From: an uncultured Eubacteriales bacterium
GTDB lineage: Bacteria > Bacillota > Clostridia > Oscillospirales > Oscillospiraceae
Direction of reading: 5' to 3'
NCBI GenBank assembly: GCA_900546485.1
Contig: URDK01000099.1
Span: 1-8,828, forward strand
Length of the DNA stretch: 8,828 nucleotides
Position numbers and translations under genes: made by a program. Each line of letters starts with the position of its first letter. Position 1 is the first letter of the stretch. Under the pieces are notes generated by a model that was not told the origin of the DNA, did no database searches, and worked only from the letters and a program-made list of their open reading frames with translations. This document shows, one piece after another, positions 1-6,612 of the stretch.

Positions 1-963
1 GAAGGCGCTGCCCTCGAGCCAGCGCGACTTCTCCTCAGCCGAGTGCGGGGCGTGGTCGGTGGCTATCATGTCTATCGTCCCGTCGAGCAGCGCGTCGATA
101 AGCGCGCGGCGGTCGGCCTCGCTTCGGAGCGGTGGGTTCATCTTGAAGCGTCCATCCTCCTGGAGGTCGGCGTCCGAGAGAAGCAGGTAGTGCGGCCCGG
201 TCTCGCAGCTTATATCGAGGCCCTCGGCCTTGGCGCGGCGGATTATCTCCGCGCTCTCGGCAGTGGAGATGTGGCAGACGTGGTAGGCGCAGCCGGTCTC
301 GCGCACTAGTTCGGCGTCCCGCGCGATGGGGCCCCACTCGGACTCGGAGCAGATGCCGCGGTGTCCGTGGGCGCGGGCGTACTCCCCGTCGTGGATATAG
401 CCGCCGCGCAGGAGGGAGTTGTCCTCACAGTGTGCGGCGATGGGCTTTCCGAGCCGTTTCGCCTCGAGCATGGCCGCGCGCATCAGCTCCGGCGACTGCA
501 CGCCGTGCCCGTCGTCCGAAAAGCCGCAGACCTGAGGAGCCATGGCGGCCATGTCAGAGAGCTCGGCGCCCTTTTGCCCGCGCGTTATCGCGCCGTAGGG
601 CAGTACGTCTATGACGGCGTCACGCTCTATTATGTCCAGCTCCTGCGCGAGTGTGGCTGCGTCCTCCGGCACGGGACTGAGGTTCGGCATGGCGCAGACA
701 GCGGCGTAGCCGCTCCGCGCGGCAGCCTCGGTGCCGGATTTTATCGTCTCCTTATAAGAAAAACCCGGCTCTCGAAGATGTACATGCACATCGACAAGAC
801 CGGGAACAACAAGACAATTATCAAAATAACAAACACTTACGCCCTCACCGGGAACGATACCGGGCTGAATACGGGTGACGATGCCGTCCAAAATCTCAAC
901 GTCGGCGGAAACAAAGACCCCCTGACGGAAGACCTCGCAGCCTTTTATGACGATGCCGCCCAC
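1..963 (-). CDS. pyrC: Dihydroorotase, class I (PyrC), 3' end cut by window edge
   Basis: This enzyme interconverts N-carbamoyl-L-aspartate and L-dihydroorotate, the third step of de novo pyrimidine synthesis, in the cytoplasm. I translated the minus strand from a GTG at 963-961 and read 321 codons open to base 1. Visible motifs are the metal-binding HVHLREPG (H60, H62, with R64), MPN at 92-94, FSDDG (about 148-152), AHCED with H178, HVCHIST with H228 and H231, ETGPHYL (254-260), MNPPLR (275-280) and ATDHAPH with catalytic D303. This order is typical of the Bacillus-type class I enzyme of about 425-430 residues, so roughly the last 105 residues are missing. The GTG start is chosen because AAGGGGG lies about 8 bases upstream, an in-frame TGA lies only seven codons before it, and the protein begins at the usual place. 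No key residue is missing in the visible part. Other pyr genes may follow downstream, outside the window. Confidence 0.96.
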   Translation of the reverse strand, partial: MGGIVIKGCEVFRQGVFVSADVEILDGIVTRIQPGIVPGEGVSVCYFDNCLVVPGLVDVHVHLREPGFSYKETIKSGTEAAARSGYAAVCAMPNLSPVPEDAATLAQELDIIERDAVIDVLPYGAITRGQKGAELSDMAAMAPQVCGFSDDGHGVQSPELMRAAMLEAKRLGKPIAAHCEDNSLLRGGYIHDGEYARAHGHRGICSESEWGPIARDAELVRETGCAYHVCHISTAESAEIIRRAKAEGLDISCETGPHYLLLSDADLQEDGRFKMNPPLRSEADRRALIDALLDGTIDMIATDHAPHSAEEKSRWLEGSAF

Positions 964-991
964 CAGAAGAACCCCCTTTCAGACACGCTAA

Positions 992-1024
992 GAGCCCGCA
1001 GAGAGCGCGGGCTCAAATTTTTTT
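992..1024 (+). terminator. Terminator-shaped hairpin in the pyrC leader, oriented away from pyrC
   Basis: GAGCCCGC (992-999) pairs with GCGGGCTC (1007-1014) around a 7-base loop. On the plus strand the stem is followed by AAATTTTTTT, the look of an intrinsic terminator for plus-strand transcription. No plus-strand gene lies upstream, because pyrC occupies the minus strand there. If functional, it would stop antisense transcription coming through pyrC before it reaches the lipoprotein gene. In the pyrC transcript the same stem sits near the 5' end and is not followed by a U run, so it would not terminate pyrC. It could instead stabilise the mRNA. Confidence 0.5.
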
Positions 1025-1027
1025 ATT

Positions 1028-1056
1028 ATTTTACGCCAACGCTGAAATTTTGTCAA
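1028..1056 (-). promoter_or_regulatory. Sigma-A-type promoter of pyrC
   Basis: Reading the minus strand, TTGACA (1056-1051) is followed after exactly 17 bases by TAAAAT (1033-1028). This is one mismatch from consensus and points at pyrC. Transcription should start at about 1021-1019, inside a run of seven A residues followed by TTTG, which gives a leader of about 57-59 bases. The leader contains a GC-rich hairpin and then the AAGGGGG ribosome site. I see no long PyrR-type attenuator. Confidence 0.85.
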
Positions 1057-1157
1057 CGCCCAAAGCCCAAAATCGCCCCTTCGCGCAGTATTCCGGCCAT
1101 TTGCGCGCCATTCCCGGCAGTTTGTACAAAACTCGCCCGCCTGCGGGGAACAACAGG

Positions 1158-1189
1158 CCTTTTCCAACGTCAGAAATGGAAAAAGGAGG
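1158..1189 (+). promoter_or_regulatory. Strong ribosome site of the lipoprotein gene, possibly masked by a hairpin
   Basis: AAGGAGG (1183-1189) lies 7 bases before the ATG at 1197 and fixes that start over the in-frame ATG at 1050, which has no ribosome site. CCTTTTCC (1158-1165) can pair with GGAAAAAGG (1178-1186), with one bulged A and a 12-base loop, so the stem would cover part of the Shine-Dalgarno sequence. The ribosome site is clear; the masking stem is only a possibility. No convincing promoter for this gene was found between 1030 and 1157. The best match, TTGCGC-18-TACAAA, is weak. Confidence 0.55.
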
Positions 1190-1196
1190 TGGGGGA

Positions 1197-2399
1197 ATGC
1201 GCAGATACGCGGCATTGCTGCTCCTCGCGGCGCTGCTGCTTACGGGCTGCGGCGCGGCGGAGCCGGAGGAAGCGTCTCCGATGTCGGCGGACGGCCGGAC
1301 GGTGATAACGCTCGGCGTCATCGCGCCTTCAATCGAGGCCGGGCAGCTCGCAAACCTGTTCAACGCCCACAGCAGCAAATACCGGGTGGAGGTCACTGAG
1401 TACAAATACGGCTCGTACCTGCACGAGACGCCGGACCAGCTGAGGATGAAGCTCGGCACGGGCGAGGGTCCGGATCTCGTGGCGGCCACGAGCGTAAACT
1501 TTTCTGGAATGGAGAGCTCCGCCATATTCGTGGAGCTCGGGACGCTGCTCGATGAGTTCGGGGATGAGCTCATCCCCAGCGTGTACGAGGCGCTGAAAGG
1601 CCAGCGAGGCGTGTACGGCCTGCCGACGGGCTTTACGGTCTGGACCTTCCTCGCCTCCCCCGGCGAGATCGGCGATCAGGAGAGCCTCACCATGGACGAG
1701 GCGAGGGAGTACGCCGCCGCACTGGGCGAGGGGGCCTCCGTGTTCGACCAGTGGATGAGCCGCTCGGAGCTTTTCAAGCGTGTGCTTCGCTACTCCGCGG
1801 GCAGTTTCATTGACTGGGAGGGGCACAGCTGCGACTTTGTAAACGGGGAATTCACGGCGCTGCTGGAGCTCTGCATGGAGCAGCGCGCGGACGATTCGCC
1901 TGTCCCGATGGAGAACCTGTGTCTGCTGAACAGCTATCCGCTGAGCGGCAGCCTTTGGTTTTCCGGCACCCTGCAGGAGCTTGGCGACTACTGCTTCGTG
2001 GGCTTTCCCATGGACGAGCCGGGCGCCAGGGGCTGGCTGGACACGGGCAGCACGATTTTCCTCGCCACGGCCGAGGGCAACACCGAGGGCGCGCTGGAGT
2101 TCCTGCGCTTTGTGCTGAGCCCGGAGGCTCAGAAGCTGACAGAGGATTTTCCACTGCTGCAAAGCGAGCTCGACCGCCGCACGGACACGGCCATCAGGAG
2201 CGGGCTCATGTCCGAGGCCGACGCGGCGAAGCTGTCCGAACTGCTGGGCCCCGGTTTGCGCAGCTCGGACACGCCAAATGAGGTGCTTTACATCATGATG
2301 GAGGAGGCCCAGACCTATTTTGCCGGAGCCTGCACTGCGCAGGAGGCCGCCGCACGAATGCAGGACCGCGTCTCGACCTATCTCGCCGAGCAAAGCTGA
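1197..2399 (+). CDS. Lipoprotein of the extracellular solute-binding protein type (family 1-like)
   Basis: This is a 400-residue lipoprotein, predicted to be anchored on the outer face of the membrane. The start has two Arg residues, a hydrophobic stretch (A5-L15) and the lipobox LLTGC with C18 as the lipidated residue. The mature part resembles sugar-type solute-binding proteins: a beta-strand start (VITLGVIA) after the linker, GEGPDLVAA at about 96-104, a GVYGLPTGFTVW stretch at about 142-153, and a C-terminal FLRFVLSPEAQKL stretch typical of the hinge and second lobe. The length of about 400 residues fits the class. A binding protein of this kind would normally deliver a solute to an ABC importer, but no importer permease or ATPase lies beside it. 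The gene appears to stand alone, with a terminator right after its TGA. The neighbouring ABC pair is convergent and of exporter type, so it is unlikely to be the partner. The substrate cannot be told from sequence. It could also be a sensor or an orphan binding protein sharing a distant importer. Confidence 0.85.
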   Translation: MRRYAALLLLAALLLTGCGAAEPEEASPMSADGRTVITLGVIAPSIEAGQLANLFNAHSSKYRVEVTEYKYGSYLHETPDQLRMKLGTGEGPDLVAATSVNFSGMESSAIFVELGTLLDEFGDELIPSVYEALKGQRGVYGLPTGFTVWTFLASPGEIGDQESLTMDEAREYAAALGEGASVFDQWMSRSELFKRVLRYSAGSFIDWEGHSCDFVNGEFTALLELCMEQRADDSPVPMENLCLLNSYPLSGSLWFSGTLQELGDYCFVGFPMDEPGARGWLDTGSTIFLATAEGNTEGALEFLRFVLSPEAQKLTEDFPLLQSELDRRTDTAIRSGLMSEADAAKLSELLGPGLRSSDTPNEVLYIMMEEAQTYFAGACTAQEAAARMQDRVSTYLAEQS

Positions 2400-2436
2400 A
2401 AAAAGCGCCGTCACACTTGTGACGGCGCTTTTGTTT
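2399..2436. terminator. Bidirectional intrinsic terminator between convergent genes
   Basis: AAAAGCGCCGTCACA (2401-2415) is mirrored by TGTGACGGCGCTTTT (2418-2432), a near-perfect stem with the innermost pairs likely open as a loop. On the plus strand it ends in TTTTGTTT and would terminate the lipoprotein transcript. On the minus strand it ends in TTTTTT and would terminate the ABC operon, whose last stop codon is at 2445-2443. Confidence 0.92.
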
Positions 2437-2442
2437 ATGCGC

Positions 2443-4035
2443 TCAGAGCTCCATGAAGCGCTCTTCGCTGCGGCAGAGCTTGGCGTAAAGCAGAGCGCAG
2501 GCGGCAAGCAGCAGCACTGTGCAGATGCCGAGGTATGCGGTCATACCCATGAGGTCGCCGAGCAGGAACATATAGAGCAGCATGGGGGCGAGCAGAATGC
2601 CCCAGGACGAGAACAGGCAGATCATCACACTCAAGCTGTTCTTGACTACGCTTACCTCGTTTATGTAGTCGAATTTCGGGAAGCGCAGGTTTATCACCAC
2701 GCCATAGAGCGAGATGAACACCGCGACCAGCGCGGGAAGGAGCACGACGAACAGCCGCTCCAGAGCCGTGAAGGGCAGGGCTATCGCCACGCAGACCGAG
2801 GCTATGACCGTTGCGGGCAGGGCAATGACGATATTGAGCAGTACCTTTGACATGAGTATCGTCCGCACGGGCACGGGGATGGTCTTGGGTATCCACAGGC
2901 TTTTGCCCTCCAGAGAGATGGTGGCGGATGAGATGTAGTCCATCGCGCCCATAAAGGAGAGGGCCAGGACGGCTATTCCGGCAAGCATGCCGTCGCCGGG
3001 GATGAGTCCCAGCACCTGCATGAGGTCCTCGCGGTAAATGAGCGCCGCGACGCCCATGATGATGAGGAACACGCTGCCGAGAGCTGAGTTGAGGATTATC
3101 ATGCTGTTCGAGGAAAAGCGCCGCAGCTCCTTGCCGAGCAGCGCGGACATGGCGCCCGCCGCCTTCAGCTGAGTCCTCTTGTACTTTATCCTGACAGACG
3201 CTCGGCGGGTGGTGACACTGGAGAAGAAGCGCGAGAGCAGCGCGCATACAACGATGAAGGGAACTATGCAGCAGGCGGCGAAGCCCAGAAGCATCAGCAT
3301 ATCCCCGTTCGCTATCGCCCTGCCCAGCGCATAGGCGGGGAAGGCGTAGACCTCGACGGAGCTGGCCATCTGCGAGCTGCTTTCAAGCAGAGCCATGAGG
3401 TAGTTCTGGAGGTTCATCACCGCATACATATAAACGCCGAGGAAGCCTAGCGAGAGCACAAAGGTGATGACGGTTTTGTACCGCATCCTCGCAGAGATGA
3501 GCGCCAGCACCCAGGCAAAGAGACAGGTGAAGGAGAGGACAAGGAAGGGCAGAAGCAGGCAGACGAGCACGAAGCTCACGATCCCGAGCGCCGTCACGGG
3601 CAGCTGCATGCACCAGACCACGCCCGCCGGTATGAATACGACCAGCTCAAAGGCGTAATTCACGAGCAGCAGCGCCGTCATGCGCGAGCCGAGAATATAG
3701 GCGGGCGGGATGGGCATCGAGAGCAGCAGATCATTGTCCTTGGCGTTGAAGAGCTGCTGCTGGGCCATGAACACGCTGCCGATGAAGCAGAGCGCGGCCG
3801 CGACTATGCCCGCAAGGGCAAAGTAAAACCACTCGAGCCCGAGCATGTTTAGCGGCTGGGAGAGAGCGTAGAACATGCCGCCGAACATGAAGAAAAAGCA
3901 GCCGACGATGTAGATGAACAGTATGCCCACCAGCACCGCCTTGCCAGTGCTCTTCTTTTTCTTGGCCCCGGTGCTGTTGCGCGTGAGCGCAGCCCAGACG
4001 GAGGCAAATTGAGTACGCAAAAGCGCCTTGAACAT
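2443..4035 (-). CDS. ABC exporter permease, about 12 membrane helices
   Basis: This is a 530-residue integral membrane protein, the membrane subunit of the ABC transporter whose ATPase is encoded just upstream. Predicted helices lie at about 34-57, 68-91, 118-140, 147-177 (possibly two), 186-208, 244-267, 311-333, 350-367, 397-419, 427-449, 466-490 and 497-518. The central EGKSLWIPKTIPVP segment (376-389) and the N-terminal AKDNDLLLSMPIP segment (98-110) are typical of the large putative ABC exporter permeases often paired with EcsA/YthP-like ATPases. It lacks an ATPase domain. The start is the ATG at 4035, three bases after the stop of the ATPase gene. Its ribosome site GGAGGAGG lies inside the last codons of the ATPase gene, so translation is probably coupled. 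It is the last gene of the operon. The substrate is unknown; peptide or antibiotic export or envelope defence is suggested only by the company of a YtrA-type regulator. Confidence 0.85.
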   Translation of the reverse strand: MFKALLRTQFASVWAALTRNSTGAKKKKSTGKAVLVGILFIYIVGCFFFMFGGMFYALSQPLNMLGLEWFYFALAGIVAAALCFIGSVFMAQQQLFNAKDNDLLLSMPIPPAYILGSRMTALLLVNYAFELVVFIPAGVVWCMQLPVTALGIVSFVLVCLLLPFLVLSFTCLFAWVLALISARMRYKTVITFVLSLGFLGVYMYAVMNLQNYLMALLESSSQMASSVEVYAFPAYALGRAIANGDMLMLLGFAACCIVPFIVVCALLSRFFSSVTTRRASVRIKYKRTQLKAAGAMSALLGKELRRFSSNSMIILNSALGSVFLIIMGVAALIYREDLMQVLGLIPGDGMLAGIAVLALSFMGAMDYISSATISLEGKSLWIPKTIPVPVRTILMSKVLLNIVIALPATVIASVCVAIALPFTALERLFVVLLPALVAVFISLYGVVINLRFPKFDYINEVSVVKNSLSVMICLFSSWGILLAPMLLYMFLLGDLMGMTAYLGICTVLLLAACALLYAKLCRSEERFMEL

Positions 4036-4038
4036 GGC

Positions 4039-4746
4039 TTATTCCTCCTCCAGCTCGAGGAAGACCTCCTCGAGAGAGTCGTCGCCGCGTACCTCCTCCA
4101 TCGTGCCGGAGACCACCAGTCTGCCGCCCTTGATGATGGCCACCATGTCGCAGAGCTTCTCGGCGACCTCGAGGACGTGGGTGGAGAAGAAGATGGCACC
4201 GCCGCGGTCACAGTGCTCGCGCATGATGGTCTTGAGCTTGTGCGAGGCGATGGGGTCGAGACCCACAAAGGGTTCGTCCATGATGATGAGCTTCGGCTCG
4301 TGGATGAGCGCGGAGATCAGCGCCAGCTTCTGCTTCATGCCGTGGGAGTAGGCGGAGATGGGCTGTGCGAGGTCGTCCGTGAGCTCGAATTCGTCGGCAT
4401 AGCGGTGTATGCGCTCGTTGCGCGCGTCGGAGGACACTCCGTAGACATCGGCGATGAAGTTGAGGTACTTTATGCCGGAGAGGAAGTCGTAGAGGTCGGG
4501 ATTGTCCGGTATGTATGCCATCTCGCGCTTGCACTCCAGGGCCTGAGTCTTTATGCTCTTGCCGTCTATGTAAATCTCACCGGAGTCAAACTTGAGGATG
4601 CCGCAGCAGGCCTTGATGGTGGTGGTCTTGCCCGCGCCGTTGTGGCCGATGAAGCCGTATATCTCGCCGGGCTTTATGTGCAGCGAGAGGTCGTCCACGG
4701 CCTTTTTCTCGCCGTAGGTCTTGGTGAGGTGTTCGATTTTAAGCAT
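4039..4746 (-). CDS. ABC transporter ATP-binding protein, exporter type
   Basis: This is a 235-residue cytoplasmic ATPase that powers the permease encoded next. Motifs are Walker A GHNGAGKT (34-41), an atypical signature YSHGMKQK (133-140) in place of LSGGQ, Walker B LIIMDEP (153-159), the D-loop GLDP (162-165) and the switch histidine in STHVLE (H190). The region where a Q-loop glutamine normally sits reads YIPDNPDLYDFLSG (78-91), a replacement seen in EcsA/YthP/BcrA-like exporters. The start is placed at the ATG of MLKIEHL, because AAGGAGGG lies 7 bases upstream; an in-frame start 18 codons earlier adds a non-homologous stretch. The C-terminus is acidic (LEEVFLELEEE), and SLEEVFL is usual for this class. 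A 61-base gap separates it from the upstream DUF5808 gene and may hold an internal promoter. Confidence 0.95.
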   Translation of the reverse strand: MLKIEHLTKTYGEKKAVDDLSLHIKPGEIYGFIGHNGAGKTTTIKACCGILKFDSGEIYIDGKSIKTQALECKREMAYIPDNPDLYDFLSGIKYLNFIADVYGVSSDARNERIHRYADEFELTDDLAQPISAYSHGMKQKLALISALIHEPKLIIMDEPFVGLDPIASHKLKTIMREHCDRGGAIFFSTHVLEVAEKLCDMVAIIKGGRLVVSGTMEEVRGDDSLEEVFLELEEE

Positions 4747-4768
4747 GTAGATACCCTCCTTATATATC

Positions 4769-4782
4769 TGCGCGGCCGCGCA
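4769..4782. repeat. 14-bp perfect palindrome upstream of the ABC ATPase gene
   Basis: TGCGCGGCCGCGCA reads the same on both strands. It sits between the candidate internal -10 box and the AAGGAGGG ribosome site of the ATPase gene, near the expected transcription start. It could be a protein-binding site or simply a GC-rich chance palindrome; as RNA the loop would be tight. Confidence 0.4.
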
Positions 4783-4791
4783 AAATATTCC

Positions 4792-4819
4792 AAAATACAC
4801 TGTCAGACTAATTTGTCAA
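4792..4819 (-). promoter_or_regulatory. Candidate internal promoter for the ABC ATPase and permease genes
   Basis: On the minus strand, TTGACA (4819-4814) overlaps the last codons of the DUF5808 gene and is followed after 16 bases by TATTTT (4797-4792). A start near 4785 would give a leader of about 40 bases to the ATPase ATG. The -35 is perfect, but the -10 and the spacing are imperfect, so it would be a secondary promoter that lets the exporter pair be made without the first two genes. Confidence 0.4.
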
Positions 4820-6199
4820 CGCCGCTTCAATTTCGGCGTAAAACCCTTCAGTCTCCGTCTCGCTCATCAGGTTGAATATACGCGTGAGCCCCTCGTCTGT
4901 CAACACGGCAATGTAGCAGTCCTGCTGCGGGTCGAGCGAGATGCGCACGTTCTCGTAGCCCTCAACGTCGAAGCGGCCTTCGCAGAGCGTATCCATGCCC
5001 GTGCCCGCGACGCGCTTGGCGCTCGGCAGCTCGTCAAGCAGCTCCAGGGAGCTTATGTCGCCGAGGGGGATCTCATACTTCTCAGTGAAATGCTCGAAAT
5101 ACAGCGTCCCGTTCTCTATCCTTGCCTCGCGCGGCGTGAAGTCCATGGCCACAAACCAGCCGGCCATAGCAGGCAGGAGAAGGAACAGCAGCGCCGCGCA
5201 AATGCCCATTATTATCTTCCCCGCGGGCCGCGCCATGTTCAGACTCGTGCCCATGCCCGTGCGGTCGTTTATCATCGTGCGCCGGTCGTTGGGGTTGTAG
5301 TAGAAGAGACCCCAGACCCAGTACTGGTCCTCGTCCACATAGTCGCGCGTCCCGCTATGAGCGGTAAGCCGCTCCTGTGCCCGCCGGACGACGAACTCGG
5401 CCCTGAGGCAGACGTAGAGAAGCGCGAAGGTGTAGACCAGGGTCGCGATCATGAACACCAGGCCGTTATCAATGAAGAACCAGAGTGTCACGGCCAGCAG
5501 TGCCGAGAGCCAGGCCATGGCTATCCAGACCTTGCCCCAGTTGTAGCGCCGCACGCGGGTCAGCGCGGCATTCACGCTGCTGTCGGAGTCCACCACGTCG
5601 GCCCTCTGCCGGAAGATGAGCGGGTAGAAGACCACACTCAGCGCGCAGCAGAGCGCGAAGGTACCCGCCAGTACGAGTCCGCCCCAGCGTTCGCCCTCGT
5701 TTTCCGAGGTGAGCGCCAGCACGCAGGGTATGAGCGAGACTATGAGCGGCGGGATGAAGAGCCACCGGGAGAGCGGCTTGCCCAGCTCCTCCGGCTTTGC
5801 GCCGATGTCCACCACCACCGCGCCGGAGTAGGGCGTCACCCAGCCCTCCTGCGCCTTGAGCGCGCGCAGACGGCCGTTGAAGCGCGCAAAGACCACGAAG
5901 AACATCATGAGTGCGACGAGAGCCCAGGCAAACATCCAGACCATGCCTAGCGAGGTGCGCTTTATGAAAAAGACCGGGATGAGCGCTGCCGTGAGGATGA
6001 AAAACCAGAGCCAGACCTGCTTTTTATACCTGCGGCACAGCCCCTGCACCCGCGGGTCGTGCTGCGCAGTAAACGGCAGGGTGCAGCCGATGACGATGTT
6101 CTTCTTTGATTTAGCCTCGTTGGTCATGACCGCGGCCATGATGGGCAGCACGGGATAAAAGCAGAGTACGAGAAAGATGGTCGCGCCGAGATCACTCAT
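4808..6199 (-). CDS. Multi-pass membrane protein with DUF5808 motif and soluble C-terminal domain
   Basis: This is a 463-residue protein of unknown function. Predicted helices lie at about 5-26, 62-79, 84-105, 146-163, 172-193, 221-241, 246-265 and 327-348. The segment at 290-325, with WVWGLFYYNPNDRRTMIND followed by SLNMARPAGK, matches my memory of the DUF5808 pattern (GlfYyNPdDpr, then a G-rich turn and LNfarp). The last 110 residues (about 355-463) are soluble, beta-rich by eye, and resemble the PH-like domains that end many Firmicute membrane proteins of this kind. Its ATG overlaps the gntR stop codon by the four bases ATGA (6199-6196), and AAGGAGG lies upstream, so it is translationally coupled to the regulator. 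Its place between a GntR repressor and an ABC exporter suggests an accessory or sensor role for the exporter, but nothing in the sequence shows a catalytic activity. I am confident it is a gene, less so about domain names. Confidence 0.85.
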   Translation of the reverse strand: MSDLGATIFLVLCFYPVLPIMAAVMTNEAKSKKNIVIGCTLPFTAQHDPRVQGLCRRYKKQVWLWFFILTAALIPVFFIKRTSLGMVWMFAWALVALMMFFVVFARFNGRLRALKAQEGWVTPYSGAVVVDIGAKPEELGKPLSRWLFIPPLIVSLIPCVLALTSENEGERWGGLVLAGTFALCCALSVVFYPLIFRQRADVVDSDSSVNAALTRVRRYNWGKVWIAMAWLSALLAVTLWFFIDNGLVFMIATLVYTFALLYVCLRAEFVVRRAQERLTAHSGTRDYVDEDQYWVWGLFYYNPNDRRTMINDRTGMGTSLNMARPAGKIIMGICAALLFLLLPAMAGWFVAMDFTPREARIENGTLYFEHFTEKYEIPLGDISSLELLDELPSAKRVAGTGMDTLCEGRFDVEGYENVRISLDPQQDCYIAVLTDEGLTRIFNLMSETETEGFYAEIEAALTN

Positions 6200-6573
6200 T
6201 TTTCACCGCCTCCTTCACGGTAAAGTTCGCGGCAGAGTGTGAGAAAATCGTCCTCGGAGATGCCGGAGAGCCTCGCCTCGGCGGCGATGAGCCGCAGCCC
6301 CTCGCGCGAGTGCGGCCCGAGCTCCCCGCTCTCCGGGGAGCCGGTCACGACCGTCCCGCCCCGGCGGTCGGTCGTGATGAAGCCCTCCTGCTTCAAGAGA
6401 GAGTAGGCCTTGCTGACAGTCATCATGTTCACGCCGGACTGTTCCGCCAGCGCACGTATGGCGGGCAGCTTCTCCCCGGGCGCAAGCTCGCCCGAGGCGA
6501 TGCCGACCACTATCTGGTCCCGTATTTGTCTGTAAATCGGCACCTGCGAGGAAAAATCCAGCCTGAGCAGCAA
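6196..6573 (-). CDS. GntR-family transcriptional repressor, YtrA subfamily, TTG start
   Basis: This is a 125-residue DNA-binding protein. The N-terminal winged helix covers about 5-75. PIYRQIRDQIVVGIASGEL is the first helix and turn, LPAIRALAEQSGVNMMTVSKAY contains the helix-turn-helix, and LLKQEGFI with TTDRRGGTVV forms the wing. Only about 45 residues follow, mostly one or two helices, which matches the short YtrA subfamily and not the larger ligand-binding GntR classes. The start is set at TTG (6573-6571): AAAGGAGG is 8 bases upstream, whereas the in-frame GTG at 6582 overlaps that ribosome site. It heads the operon and probably represses its own promoter through the palindrome at 6588-6612. 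In Bacillus subtilis YtrA represses an ABC operon induced by cell-wall antibiotics; the signal here is unknown. Confidence 0.93.
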   Translation of the reverse strand: MLLRLDFSSQVPIYRQIRDQIVVGIASGELAPGEKLPAIRALAEQSGVNMMTVSKAYSLLKQEGFITTDRRGGTVVTGSPESGELGPHSREGLRLIAAEARLSGISEDDFLTLCRELYREGGGEK

Positions 6574-6587
6574 GCCCCGCACCTCCT

Positions 6588-6612
6588 TTTGTATTAGCTA
6601 TTATAATACAAA
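6588..6612. promoter_or_regulatory. 25-bp inverted repeat, probable GntR (YtrA-type) operator
   Basis: TTTGTATTA (6588-6596) is perfectly mirrored by TAATACAAA (6604-6612) around a 7-base centre. Read as half-sites it is TTTGTA, 13 bases, TACAAA, the same spacing as the AGTGTA-N13-TACACT site I recall for B. subtilis YtrA. It covers the gntR -10 box and the expected start, so a bound repressor would block the promoter directly. The GTATTA/TAATAC core also resembles BlaI operators, although there the spacing is 6, not 7. Confidence 0.75.

Noticed and set aside
1050..1196. N-terminal extension of the lipoprotein to the ATG at 1050
   Set aside because: It would place 49 polar residues before a perfect lipoprotein signal peptide and has no ribosome site; ATG 1197 has AAGGAGG at proper spacing.
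1021..1196. Search for a riboswitch or small RNA in the pyrC-lipoprotein gap
   Set aside because: Apart from the pyrC promoter, the leader hairpin and the small stem at the ribosome site, no conserved riboswitch-like architecture could be recognised by eye.
361..1305. Plus-strand open frame of 314 codons opposite pyrC
   Set aside because: It is antisense to a clear dihydroorotase, has no ribosome site, and its translation has no recognisable domain; it reflects GC-rich codon bias.
1329..2507. Minus-strand open frame of 392 codons opposite the lipoprotein gene
   Set aside because: Arg/Ala/His-rich antisense shadow that crosses the bidirectional terminator; the plus strand has signal peptide, lipobox and ribosome site.
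5090..5950. Plus-strand open frame of 286 codons opposite the DUF5808 gene
   Set aside because: His/Arg/Glu-rich shadow without start signals; the minus strand gives a coherent membrane protein coupled to gntR.
6574..6582. GTG at 6582 as gntR start
   Set aside because: Its first base is the last G of the Shine-Dalgarno GGAGG, so no spacing is left; TTG at 6573 fits.
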